A model generated the notes under the pieces. It saw nothing but the letters and a program-made list of their open reading frames with translations. It did not search any database and was not told where the DNA came from. The position numbers and the translations under genes are program-made. A stretch of DNA of 64,000 nucleotides, taken from NCBI GenBank assembly GCA_002105175.1, contig MCGE01000011.1, positions 806,001 to 870,000 on the forward strand, read 5' to 3'. Shown here piece by piece: positions 22,648 through 32,287 of the stretch. The DNA comes from Absidia repens (Eukaryota > Mucoromycota > Mucoromycetes > Mucorales > Cunninghamellaceae). How positions within the stretch are numbered: the first letter of the stretch is position 1; the number at the start of each line of letters is the position of its first letter.

Positions 22648-23235
22648 GTTGAATAAACAAAAAAAAAAAAAAAAAAAATCGGAGTGGAAGAAAAACAGAA
22701 AGAAAAAAAAAAACATCAAGGCCGGTCTTTCAAAGTATAGCATTGTGTGGTAAGTGTGCCAAACTATCTTAGCCATCATTACCGCTATTCTTTTATAATT
22801 TTATATGGGTAATCAAACCTAACTTATAGTATATACATTGATAAAGGTGTCTTTTGAAAACAATTGCTTATAAAATTACTGTAGAGGAAAATTCCCATTA
22901 GCTAGTGAATACGGAGCCCAAAAGCCCAAAACTACATATGTACTATATATATATATATAATATAATTACATATTAGGAAGTATAGAAAGGTTTTTAACGG
23001 GTTCCAATCCTATGAATATTGTCATAAGTTCTGCCCTTTTTGCTTTTGTAGCAAACAGTGCAAGATCTTTCGACAAATAAAGTTTTAATCATTGATTCCT
23101 TCAATCGACCAATAGCGGATCGCCAAATAAAAGATTTGTCTGATTTTTAAACTGGTCTCTTCCCCCCCCCACCTTTTCTATTTCGTCTTTTTTTTTCCCT
23201 TTCTTCTCCTTTATTCTTTCCCTGAAAAAAAAAAA
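22648..23235. promoter_or_regulatory. Shared promoter region of CCDC25 and GRP94
   Basis: Divergent spacer. Near the GRP94 side there is a CCAAT box (23109-23113) and a C-rich then T/C-rich stretch (23160-23220) right before the ATG, which is typical of strongly expressed fungal genes. Confidence 0.45.
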
Positions 23236-25669
23236 ATGAAGATATCAAAAGTCCATTATTTATTGGTGGCCTTGGTATTACTTCTCGGTGTATGTGTACC
23301 TTCGGCTTCTGCCGAAAACGAACAAATTGTCATTAACAATGATCAACCTGAAGGGCGTACTCAAGGTTTGGCTGCCGATCAAGTCGAACAATTGGAAACT
23401 GAAAAATTTACCTTTCAAGTAAGTTCTAAAAGGAAAAAGACGCGCATGGGTGGCAAGATGTATGCACGTATACTAATATTTGGATTGTTTATAGACTGAA
23501 ATCTCACGCTTGATGAGCCTCATTATCAACTCTTTATACAAGTCCAGAGAAATCTTTTTACGTGAATTGATTTCTAACGCGTCTGATGCTCTTGACAAGA
23601 TTCGATTTATGGCGCTTACTGATCCCTCTGCTCTATCGACTCAAGAAGATCTGACCATCTCCATTGCTGCTGATCCTGAAACCAACTCGCTGATTATTAC
23701 TGACACTGGTGTCGGCATGACTCGTGAACAATTGATGAAGAACTTGGGTACCATTGCGAAATCCGGCACATCTGAATTCTTAGAAAAGCTGGAATCTGCC
23801 AAGGGTGACGTGACTCAAATTGGTCAATTTGGTGTGGGCTTCTACTCTGTGTTTTTGGTGGCTGATAAGGTGACGGTTGCATCCAAGTCCAACGACGACC
23901 CTGACCAACACGTTTGGATGAGTGAAGCTGTGGACGACTTTGTAATTGCCAAGGATCCTCGTGGAAATACTCTCGGCCGTGGTACTCAAATCACTATTCA
24001 TCTCAAGGAAGGTGCTATGGAATTTATGAACCAAGACACACTCAAGGGATTGGTGGCCAAGTATTCTGAATTTATCAACTTCCCTATCCTCGTTTGGACC
24101 TCCCGCAACGAAACTGTATCAAAGGTACCTGAAAAGGAAGCTTCTGCTGCTGCTGATGATGATGATATCTTGGAAGAATCTTTGGACAAGGAAGAAACCC
24201 CTGAACCAACTGAACAAGAAACTCGTACTGTCTACTCTTGGGAACGGGTCAACACTCTCAAGCCTATCTGGATGCGCAGCCCCAAAGATGTATCGGACGA
24301 AGACTATGTTGACTTTTACCGCGCTTTTACCAAAAACCCAAGTGGTGATGCTTTGACATGGTCCCATTACAAAGGCGAAGGTGATGTTGAATTCCGCTCG
24401 ATCATTTATGTCCCGTCTGCTGCTGATCCCAACTTCTTCCAAAATTTGGCTGAAAAGGTCCACAATGTCAAGTTATTTGTCAAGCGCGTCTTTATTACCG
24501 ACGAATTCGATTTATTCCCCAAATGGCTTTCCTTCCTCAAAGGTGTTGTGGATGCTGATGATCTTCCTCTCAATGTGTCTCGTGAAACTTTGCAAAAGCA
24601 CCGCTCTCTTCGCACCATCTCGAAACATCTGGTCAAGAAATCGCTGGATATGTTTGCTCAACTGGCCAAGCAAGATGATGAAAAGTACACAAAGTTTATC
24701 AAGCAATTTGGTCCTGCTCTCAAGTATGGTGCTATTGAATCCAACACCCATCGCAAAAAGGTCGCTTCCCTCTTACGTTTTGCGTCCTCCTACGATCCCT
24801 CTGGACCTACGGTTAGCTTGGACGGTTACATCTCTCGCATGAAGGCAAATCAAAAGTCCTTGTACTATCTCTCTGGTATGACCGTCGCTGAAATCGAAAA
24901 CTCTCCTTTCTTGGAACAATTGGTGGCTCGTGGTTATGAAGTCTTGTTTATGGTGGATCCTATTGATGAAATGCTGGTCCAAAACATGCCTGGTTACAAT
25001 GGAAAAATGTTTGTGAACGTTGCCAAGGGTGTGCTATCGTTCGGTGACGAAGATGGATTGGATCAGGACGAATTGGATGCGACAACAAAGTACCAACCGT
25101 TATTTGAATGGCTCAAAACGACGCTCGCAAATCATGTCGACAAGGTGGTTAGCTCCAAGCGCTTGACGAAATCTCCTATGGCTATTGTGGCAAACGATTT
25201 TGGATTGACAGGACACATGGAACGACTCATGGCTGCTCAAGGTGGTGAAAGTAAAAGTCAACAAGATATGATGCTCAACATGATGAAAATGCAAAAGAAG
25301 ACATTGGAAATCAACCCCGCCCACCCTATTATCAAAACATTGTTGGAACGTGTGGAATCAGAAGATGTGGATAGCGATATGACCGATTTGGTGACCGTGC
25401 TTTACGAAACGACTTCCATCCGCAGTGGTTATCCTTTGTCCGACATCACCGGATTCACAAAACGGGTAGAAACGATTATTCGTCGAGGTGTGGGTGTCAA
25501 CTTGGAAGACGAAGCTGTTGTGCAAGTCAAGGAAGCCGCGGCAAAGACCAAGGAAGAACAGGAAAAGGATGATGAACTCTTGCAACAATCGGAAGAAATC
25601 GACAAGAAGAATGATGCTGAAGATATTGATGATGATGATCTCCTTGCTCGTCTTCATGATGAATTATAA
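23236..25669 (+). CDS. Endoplasmin, ER-resident Hsp90 (GRP94)
   Basis: ATP-dependent chaperone of the ER lumen. Two exons (23236-23418, 23495-25669), 785 residues. It has an N-terminal signal peptide (hydrophobic LLVALVLLLGVCVPSASA) and ends in HDEL, the ER retrieval signal. The Hsp90 ATPase domain follows: ELISNASDALDKIRF, DTGVGMT, GTIAKSGTSEF and GQFGVGFYSVFLVADKV. An acidic charged linker (EEETPEPTEQE-like, near residue 285), the middle domain with the catalytic Arg loop region (NVSRETLQ) and the C-terminal dimerisation domain complete it. Budding yeast lacks this paralogue, which fits an early-diverging fungus. AATAAA near 25816. Confidence 0.97.
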
Positions 25670-26581
25670 TGGTGGCTGTGATGGTAGAATCAGTTTATTA
25701 GTTTATTAGTTTATACTAGTGATCCTGTGTGTTATTGTTTTTAGCTTTTTTTTTTTTTTCTGGCATTATATTATAGTCTTTTGATCTAGTTATAGTTATT
25801 TACCATATAAAAATAATAAAGCATGACTTTTTATATGATTCATTGAATTTTATGCGTTACGATTGTTGGAAGGATGTGCAAATTAAAAATTTGGTTATTT
25901 TATTGTCTCCATTTGCCTCTACTTCTTTAGTGCACCTTTATTGAAAAAAAAAGGATCTTCTCGCATGAATTTACTAAAAAAGGTAACAACGTGTTTTAAA
26001 ATGCTATAATATGATCATGTTTGGTAAATATGTGCAGTATCTTGTTAAGCCGAACGTACTGTAGCTTCCATCATAGTTACTTTGGATATTCACATTTATA
26101 TATAGATATATGTATATATTATACGGCATAGATGCATATGAAAAGCAAAAACAATTACCTAGCTTGCTCAAAACGACATATGTCTTGGTTGTTTATTTTT
26201 TGAAGGTCTGAATCACAATGCATGTACAGCAGCTATACTTCCATCAATATTTCAAAATCATAATAAAAAAAGCGAGATAGCACAGTAGTATTAGTAAAAT
26301 ATGTATGGAATGACATGGATTGGGTCTGGTAGTATTGGTTTTCATCATCCGATTTTTAGTTATAGAGCAAGGAGGGGTACTATTGACGCCTTCTTTTTTT
26401 TTTTTTTTTTGGCAACAGTTTGGCAGCTGAGCACGACGACTAGATGTAATAGCCTTGCAAACAAATCACCTTTTTTTACTCTCACAGATAAACCAGTTTT
26501 GCTCTACACTTACATACGCATACCAGTTTTTCTATACACATATATATACACATGCTAGTTTTTTCTCTGCACACCCACATA
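25670..26581. other. Intergenic region 3' of GRP94
   Basis: GRP94 3' UTR (TTTATTAGTTTATTAGTTTA runs, AATAAA), then AT-rich sequence with (TA)n near 26098-26120. No gene supported; an 85-codon open frame at 26301 crosses a long T run and looks accidental. Confidence 0.4.
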
Positions 26582-26690
26582 CACATGCCAGTTTTTCTCT
26601 ACGAATATATACTTTCTCTACGAATATATACACATGCCAGTTTTTCTCTACGAATATATACTTTCTCTACGAATATATACACATACCATT
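26490..26690. repeat. Minisatellite, 49-bp unit
   Basis: Two near-identical 49-bp units at 26582-26630 and 26631-26679, each containing CACATGCCAGTTTTTCTCT and two TACGAATATATA blocks. Degenerate shorter units (CACAT..CAGTTTT) precede them from about 26490. Confidence 0.8.
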
Positions 26691-26781
26691 GTTTTCTCAA
26701 TCCGCGCCCACATATATGATACACATTCAACAAGACAAAATACATGATTGAGAGAAGCTGATAGTAAAAAGACAATATGTA

Positions 26782-27090
26782 TTTTATTCATATATATATA
26801 TATATATATAAACTATGACAACTAATACTAAACTAAGCTAGTAGATGTTTTCATAACACTGTGTTAAGATGAAGGCTAATCTATTAATGGTCCCGATCTC
26901 GATTTTAAAATGAAAGGGTTTCGCATGCATATTTGTATTGTCTTTTTCAAATGCCCCAGCTTCGAAGTTCTAACACTAATCCGAGATCACCCATTACCTC
27001 ATTGAAGTTTCAATGATGTTTTTGAAAGAAGAAAAAGAAAAAAAGAAAGAGGGAAAAAAAAAAAAAATAGAAATCCATGAGCGGAGTATG
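26782..27090 (-). repeat. Interspersed core repeat, copy B (diverged)
   Basis: Minus orientation. Tail TTTTATTCA (complement of TGAATAAAA) at 26782-26790, ACTAAACTAAGCTAG, GAAAGGGTTTCGCATGCAT near 26914, and the head TCCATGAGCGG at 27074. The central part resembles the type II copies (GGGGCATTT... on the minus strand). The CACGTG of the head is mutated to CATGAG. Confidence 0.65.
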
Positions 27091-27412
27091 AATAACACGC
27101 CCCCCTTTTTTTTTTGCGACACACCGGTTACAAAAGACCAGCCGTTAAATGCAAAAGGCGAAGACCTTCAATACTATCCCGTAACAAAATAAAAATTGCA
27201 ATACCCAGTCAAAAGAATTGGATGTCGAAGAGTGTACATTGAATGTACGGTAGGTCTCGAATTGTTAGCAATCAGTAATACCAAGGTCTCAAAAGTGGTT
27301 AATCTTTTCATAAAGAGGAACGATGCCTTTTGTCACGGTTGACCTCAACCTTGACAATTGTTTGGGATGAAACAAATGGTGAAGATCAGTACCCGACGTT
27401 CATAACCCGATG

Positions 27413-27490
27413 TTCAGTACCAGATGTTTCAAACAAGACATTCAGTACCAGATGTTCTAAACAAGACGTTCAGTATCAGATGTTTCGCAT
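27413..27490. repeat. Short tandem array, 28-bp period
   Basis: TTCAGTACCAGATGTT-type units start at 27413, 27441 and 27469, with a degenerate unit before them. It lies about 550 bp left of the tRNA gene. Confidence 0.75.
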
Positions 27491-28031
27491 AAAATAAATT
27501 TTAGTATAAATGCCTTAGAAAAACATTGAAAAAGAAAAAAAAAGATATCTTGGAATTTATATTATCTTTGATCACCATCTTTATTATTTTTTAAATAAAT
27601 TTATTATAAAGGTTTTTTTAAACATCCCAACTTGTTGGCTTCCTTTTATTCCACACTTAGGAATATTTTTATTATATATTTTTGACAGCTGAGTCAGAAT
27701 CTCGCTTCCCTTTATTTTTTTGACTTGATCTAAGTCACTACTTATTTTATTGACCTTATTATTTTCATCTTTGAAAATAATACATCCTCACTTGGACTTT
27801 CAAGTTTAGTCCTATATTATCTTTAAGCCTTTGAAGCTACAATCGGTTGAACTTAATCCTAAGAAGTTCTGGTGCTCACTCTATAAAAAATAAAAACTAC
27901 AAAAACAATTTCCAGTTACGACCTGATAACGAAAATTAGCCGCAACACTTTTAAGCAATACTTTATTAGGCAAAAAATAGTAAAAAAACCAACATAAAAC
28001 AAAAAGAAGCCCTTTGAAATGGCAAAAGGAA
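27491..28031. other. AT-rich spacer before tRNA-Met
   Basis: No gene seen. Very AT-rich with many TTTATTTT and TTATTTTATTGACC-like words; it may hold decayed transposon sequence, but I cannot identify any. Confidence 0.35.
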
Positions 28032-28104
28032 TGCTCCATATGAGGATCGAACTCATGACCTTCAGATTATGAGACTGACGCTCTGCCAACTGAGCCAATG
28101 AAGC
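28032..28104 (-). tRNA. tRNA-Met (CAT), elongator type
   Basis: 73-nt gene without intron on the minus strand. The acceptor stem is GCTTCAT with ATGGAGC. The D arm TGGCTCAGTTGGCAGAGC (A box) and anticodon loop TCTCATAAT (anticodon CAT) are clear, as are GGTCATGAGTTCGATCCTC (T arm, B box) and the final discriminator A. It matches elongator rather than initiator tRNA-Met (GCTTCAGTAGCTCAGTAGG... in yeast). The retrotransposon's left LTR begins nine bases upstream of its 5' end. Confidence 0.93.
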
Positions 28105-28113
28105 TGATATGAA

Positions 28114-28389
28114 TGAAACGTGGCCACGTTGTATATGAAGCAGATCGGTATATTCAGCGTGTGACCGACCATTTCCCCTAGTGACCGTTCCTTTTTTAGT
28201 ATTTATTTTATTTTCTTTGACAGCTAAATAAAACACATCTTTATCTTGAACTGTATATCGATCACGACGTTGAATTTGTTATTTTGGATTTTGTTATTTG
28301 AATTGTTGAATATCGTATTGTTAAGTAATACGACCTTGGAACCCACTGCCGAACACCCTCACATCATATTATAAGCACCACACGTATCA
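28114..28389 (+). repeat. Left LTR
   Basis: 276 bp, TG...CA ends. Starts with the 14-nt palindrome AACGTGGCCACGTT (28117-28130). Contains AATAAAACA (poly(A)-like) in the middle. Confidence 0.95.
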
Positions 28390-28392
28390 TTT

Positions 28393-28410
28393 TGGTGGAG
28401 AACCTGGGCA
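28393..28410 (+). other. Putative primer binding site
   Basis: TGGTGGAGAACCTGGGCA lies three bases after the left LTR. The TGG start matches the complement of a tRNA CCA end. It does not match the 3' end of the adjacent tRNA-Met. The primer tRNA is not identified. Confidence 0.55.
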
Positions 28411-28513
28411 CATTTGCGTACTACAACTGCTATATTGTCCCTTTATTATTTTATTGTACTGTCGTGCTATACACCTCACCCCAACGAAAAAATTTTTATT
28501 TGCGCCGCCCTGA

Positions 28514-29497
28514 ATGGAAAACAAAATTGAAAACACGCAAGTCGCCACAAAAGCGTTTAATCCAAACCACTACGTCGATAAGCCCGACCGTTTTTATGGC
28601 TACCCATCCGAAAACCCTTTATTATGGCTGCGAAATGTCGGCAACTGGATGGAAGCAGTCGATATGGAGGACTACTACGCCCTAAAAATTGTTCCAACCT
28701 TCTTGAAGGGTAACGCCGCCACTTGGTGGGACATGGAAAAGAAAAATGTCAAGAACTGGTCCACTTTCAAGATTCGATTCCAAGATTTTTTTATTTCGGC
28801 GGACATTGAAGAAGCCTGGTGGTCTGAACTTGAGAACGTTAAACAAGGCGAATCAACAGTGAACGAATTGCAATTAACATTGGAAGAACTTTTCGCCCGG
28901 TTGGATGTCACTGACGATAAGACGAAGAAGCGTCATCTCCTTAAAGCACTGAAGCCCGACCTTGCTTACGAAGTTGAAAAACAAGGAACCATGGACTACA
29001 TAACGACAATGAAGTTTGTAAAAAAAGCAGAAACGCTTTTCTATAAGTATAAAAATATTAAAAACATGGACAATAAAATTGAAAAAAATAATAATACTTT
29101 ATTAACAAAAAAAGAAAATAATGACTACACAAAAAAAACTACTAAAGATAATCTACTTTTGGCTAGACACCAAAATTTTAAAAAGGAAGATAGCGAGTTT
29201 TCTATGAAGGACAGCATGGACAGCCTTGTGGAGAACTTCAAGAATCTACAGGTGTTCCTAGTGAACCAACAACAGCAGTATCAGCAACAGCAGCAGCAAC
29301 ATCCAGACCAACAACGATACTATCAGCAACAACCGAGACAGTACCAGCACCAGCAGCAAGACCAACAGCACCAACGTTACCAACAACAACCGATGGCACG
29401 TTTTGCCTGTTATAATTGCGGGGATGTAGGCCACATGAGTCGTCATTGTCCCAACAGAGAAGTAAGTGAAGAGTCGGGAAAAGGCAAGGGGCAATAG
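28514..29497 (+). CDS. gag: Retrotransposon Gag (capsid and zinc knuckle)
   Basis: 327 residues from the first ATG of the internal region to TAG at 29495-29497. The capsid-like region (residues about 20-170, with RFYGYPSENPLLWLRNV and FLKGNAATWWDM) matches the retrotransposon gag fold: 'P..W...v...a....W.' and 'L.G.A..WW'. A Lys/Asn-rich stretch and a Gln-rich region follow. Then comes one CCHC knuckle, CYNCGDVGHMSRHC, which binds RNA. The last codons overlap the start of the Pol frame, and a slippery heptamer sits at 29476-29482. Sure of the identity. Confidence 0.94.
   Translation: MENKIENTQVATKAFNPNHYVDKPDRFYGYPSENPLLWLRNVGNWMEAVDMEDYYALKIVPTFLKGNAATWWDMEKKNVKNWSTFKIRFQDFFISADIEEAWWSELENVKQGESTVNELQLTLEELFARLDVTDDKTKKRHLLKALKPDLAYEVEKQGTMDYITTMKFVKKAETLFYKYKNIKNMDNKIEKNNNTLLTKKENNDYTKKTTKDNLLLARHQNFKKEDSEFSMKDSMDSLVENFKNLQVFLVNQQQQYQQQQQQHPDQQRYYQQQPRQYQHQQQDQQHQRYQQQPMARFACYNCGDVGHMSRHCPNREVSEESGKGKGQ
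29476..29482 (+). promoter_or_regulatory. Likely -1 ribosomal frameshift heptamer GGGAAAA
   Basis: In the gag frame it reads tc-G GGA AAA, i.e. X XXY YYZ in the correct phase, 13 nt before the gag stop codon. The pol frame is -1 to gag and open from here to 32058. I did not find an obvious strong hairpin right after it. Confidence 0.6.
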
Positions 29498-32058
29498 GAA
29501 GTGGGAACCCTATTGTCCAAGAAAAAAATAAAATAAAAAAAAATGAGGAAGAAAAAAATATCCCATATTACAGCACTAACAACGTAGGACCTACCGAAGT
29601 TGAAGTAAGACCCGCGTATGCTGTACAAGGTGTGAAGGTGTGGAACAGCCAACCGCCCAAGAAGAGAAGAGGTGTCGCAAACAAGAATGGTGAATTGGTG
29701 CCGGTTGACCCGCCTGTGGTGAAACAAAAAAGGAAGCCTGTGAAGAAGATTGAAGTGGATGTTGACGATTTGGATGCTTGGGAATTGTTGAAAGAGACAA
29801 AGACGGAAATTTCGTTGGCGCAATTGATCAAGCTGAATAAACCTTTCGCAAGCAACGTGATGGCGGGTATTAGACACCTACATGGAAGAAGAAACGTGAA
29901 GCCTCCCCCAAATCCTGATTCCACTGCTTTCGTCCATAACGTAAATCCTTTGGCAACTTCGAACGACTGGGATGATGATTTTGAAGAAGTGCAATCGGAA
30001 TTGTCAAGCGACCAGGAATATTCAGAAATTGATTCCGACGTGGAAGGATCGATCTATGCAACTATGGAAGACGACTACGTTAGCGAACAACATGCATACA
30101 AGGTGAACACTTTGCGACAATCTATCCCATTTACTATACCTGTGGAAATCAATGAAGAAGAATTGAAGGCCGTCGTCGACACTGGTGCGTCCGTTTCGGT
30201 GATAAGTTCTACACTGGTGAATAAGTTGGGATTGGCCGTAAACAAGAAGATGAAAGTTTCAGTCGAAAACATGGACCAAACTGTGACCGCACCTGGTGGT
30301 ATCTGCGAATCAGTAAAAGTAACAATTGGTGGACACGTCAGAAGTGATATGTTTGTGGTGCAAGAACGGTCCGATGACTTACTTATATTGGGTATGCCAT
30401 GGTTGAAACAGTACGAAGTTGTTGCTTATCCAAGTGAATCAAAGGTGGAATTGCCGCTTAAGAAGAATAGCAAAGCAAAGATTGTGGTGTATGGTGATGA
30501 GGTAAGTATGGAACTAGAGAATGCAAAAGTTTATCGTTTGACAGTGAAAGGAGAAGAAAGATTGTATTGGGGCGAAGAGGAAGAAAAAAAAAATACAAGC
30601 GAAAAAATAAAAAATGACGAAACCACTAACCAATTTGTAGACCCTAAATTGAAACTCCTCTTGGCAAATTATGGAACTCTCTTTGTGGAAGATGCTGGAC
30701 TTGGTCGTGTCAATGGTTTCGAACATCATATCAAGACAACCGCCGATGATACAATAACAAGTAAACCTTATCGGATGACATGGGAACAAGATGCTATATT
30801 GAAGAAAACGCTGGATGACCTATTGGAACAAGGCTTGATTCGACCCTCTGATGGTGTATGGTCTGCCCCTGTGATATTCGTGGACAAGAAAACTGGCGAT
30901 CTGCGTTTGTGCCAAGATTATCGAAAACTAAACAAGATTACCGTGAAAGATTCGTATCCTTTGCCTCATATCGATGATATCATTGACTCCATTGGTGATG
31001 CCAATATATTTACAACGTTGGATGCAGCCTCAGGGTTCTGGCAAATTCCAATGGCTGCCGATTCAATTGCAAAAACGGGATTTACTACGAAGTATGGAAC
31101 GTATGAATTTCTAGTGATGCCTTTTGGTTTGACGAATGCTCCTGCCACTTTTCAACGAATGGTAACGACGATCCTTGGTAAACTGATTGGACTTTGTGTG
31201 CATGTGTTCATCGATGATATCATCATATACTCAAGAACCATCGAAGAACATCTGCAACATTTGGCTATGGTATTTGATCTCTGTGTGGAATATGGGCTGC
31301 GGCTGAAGAAGAAAAAATGCGTGTTCATGCAAGCGAACGTTGAATATTTGGGCCACGAAATTGGAAAAGCTGGATTGAAGCCGAACAAGCGTAACACAGA
31401 CAAAATCATGAAGATGAAGGTACCACGTAACAAGGACGATGTGCGCTCCTTTTTGGGAATGACTGGGTATTATAGGCGCTTCGTTCAAAGTTATGCTACG
31501 CTGATGAATCCGATCACTATTCTGACAAAGAAGGACGAAGGCTTTATTTGGAACAAGACTCAGCAGGATGTATTTGATGCAATCAAGGCTATATTGACTT
31601 CGGTACCGGTGCTAAGCTTCCCGAGCAAGGATATGGTGCAAATACTTACAAGTGATGCTTCTGGGAAAGGTCTGGGGGCTATTTTATCTCAATCTGCGGA
31701 TGGTTCTTCCGAAGGCGAAACGGTTATTTCTTTTGGATCTCGATCTCTGAAGCCTGCGGAGGTGAATTACAGTACTACACACTTGGAGGCATTGGCAGTG
31801 GTCTGGGCCGTGAACCATTATAAACACTATTTGGCTGGACGACGATTTATCTTGTACACCGATCATGCAGCACTCAAGTATATCTTCAACAATCCTCAAC
31901 CCGGTGCGAAATTGGCAAGGTGGGCAGCAGCTTTAATGGAATATGATTATGAAGTGCGATATCGACCTGGAAGCAAGAATCCTGCTGATGCTCTCTCTCG
32001 ATTGATTGATGATGATGTGAACTCTCTGGATGTATGTGTGGATGGTGATGAATTGTGA
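29482..32058 (+). CDS. pol: Retrotransposon Pol part 1: protease, reverse transcriptase, RNase H
   Basis: Open in the -1 frame relative to gag, with no in-frame ATG until well downstream, so probably made as a Gag-Pol fusion. Aspartic protease: VVDTGASVSVIS near 30174. RT palm: RLCQDYRKLNKIT, LDAASGFWQIPM, FGLTNAPATFQ and the catalytic FIDDIIIYS near 31208. RNase H: LTSDASGKGLGAIL, THLEALAVVW and LYTDHAAL. It ends at TGA 32056-32058 soon after RPGSKNPADALSR, the usual end of RNase H. Integrase is absent from this frame, which is unusual, as Ty3/Gypsy elements normally continue into it. Confidence 0.95.
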   Translation, partial: RQGAIGSGNPIVQEKNKIKKNEEEKNIPYYSTNNVGPTEVEVRPAYAVQGVKVWNSQPPKKRRGVANKNGELVPVDPPVVKQKRKPVKKIEVDVDDLDAWELLKETKTEISLAQLIKLNKPFASNVMAGIRHLHGRRNVKPPPNPDSTAFVHNVNPLATSNDWDDDFEEVQSELSSDQEYSEIDSDVEGSIYATMEDDYVSEQHAYKVNTLRQSIPFTIPVEINEEELKAVVDTGASVSVISSTLVNKLGLAVNKKMKVSVENMDQTVTAPGGICESVKVTIGGHVRSDMFVVQERSDDLLILGMPWLKQYEVVAYPSESKVELPLKKNSKAKIVVYGDEVSMELENAKVYRLTVKGEERLYWGEEEEKKNTSEKIKNDETTNQFVDPKLKLLLANYGTLFVEDAGLGRVNGFEHHIKTTADDTITSKPYRMTWEQDAILKKTLDDLLEQGLIRPSDGVWSAPVIFVDKKTGDLRLCQDYRKLNKITVKDSYPLPHIDDIIDSIGDANIFTTLDAASGFWQIPMAADSIAKTGFTTKYGTYEFLVMPFGLTNAPATFQRMVTTILGKLIGLCVHVFIDDIIIYSRTIEEHLQHLAMVFDLCVEYGLRLKKKKCVFMQANVEYLGHEIGKAGLKPNKRNTDKIMKMKVPRNKDDVRSFLGMTGYYRRFVQSYATLMNPITILTKKDEGFIWNKTQQDVFDAIKAILTSVPVLSFPSKDMVQILTSDASGKGLGAILSQSADGSSEGETVISFGSRSLKPAEVNYSTTHLEALAVVWAVNHYKHYLAGRRFILYTDHAALKYIFNNPQPGAKLARWAAALMEYDYEVRYRPGSKNPADALSRLIDDDVNSLDVCVDGDEL

Positions 32059-32059
32059 A

Positions 32060-32111
<52 letters not shown>

Positions 32112-32139
32112 GATCTGAAAAAAAAAAAAAAGTGATCTG

Positions 32140-32172
<33 letters not shown>

Positions 32173-32287
32173 GAAAAAAAAAAAAAAAATGGTGACAAGC
32201 AAGTCGGTTTGCTTCCTTGTAGATTAGAAATTTTTCACTTAGATTAGAAACCCCTTTTAGAATAGAAACCCCTTAGATTAGAATTAC
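32059..32287 (+). repeat. A-rich spacer inside the pol region
   Basis: Four long A runs (32065-32110, 32119-32131, 32141-32167, 32175-32189) separated by short GATCTG/GATCTG/GGCATG words, then AGATTAGAAA-like units repeated three to four times. It separates the RNase H stop codon from the integrase ORF. Confidence 0.85.

Noticed and set aside
23109..23127. ERSE-like CCAAT-N9-CCAAA upstream of GRP94
   Set aside because: The animal ER stress element is CCAAT-N9-CCACG. The second half matches only in CCA, and fungi use Hac1-type control, so I keep only the CCAAT box as a promoter note.
31933..32202. Minus-strand frames rich in Phe in the retrotransposon
   Set aside because: Direct product of the A runs on the other strand.
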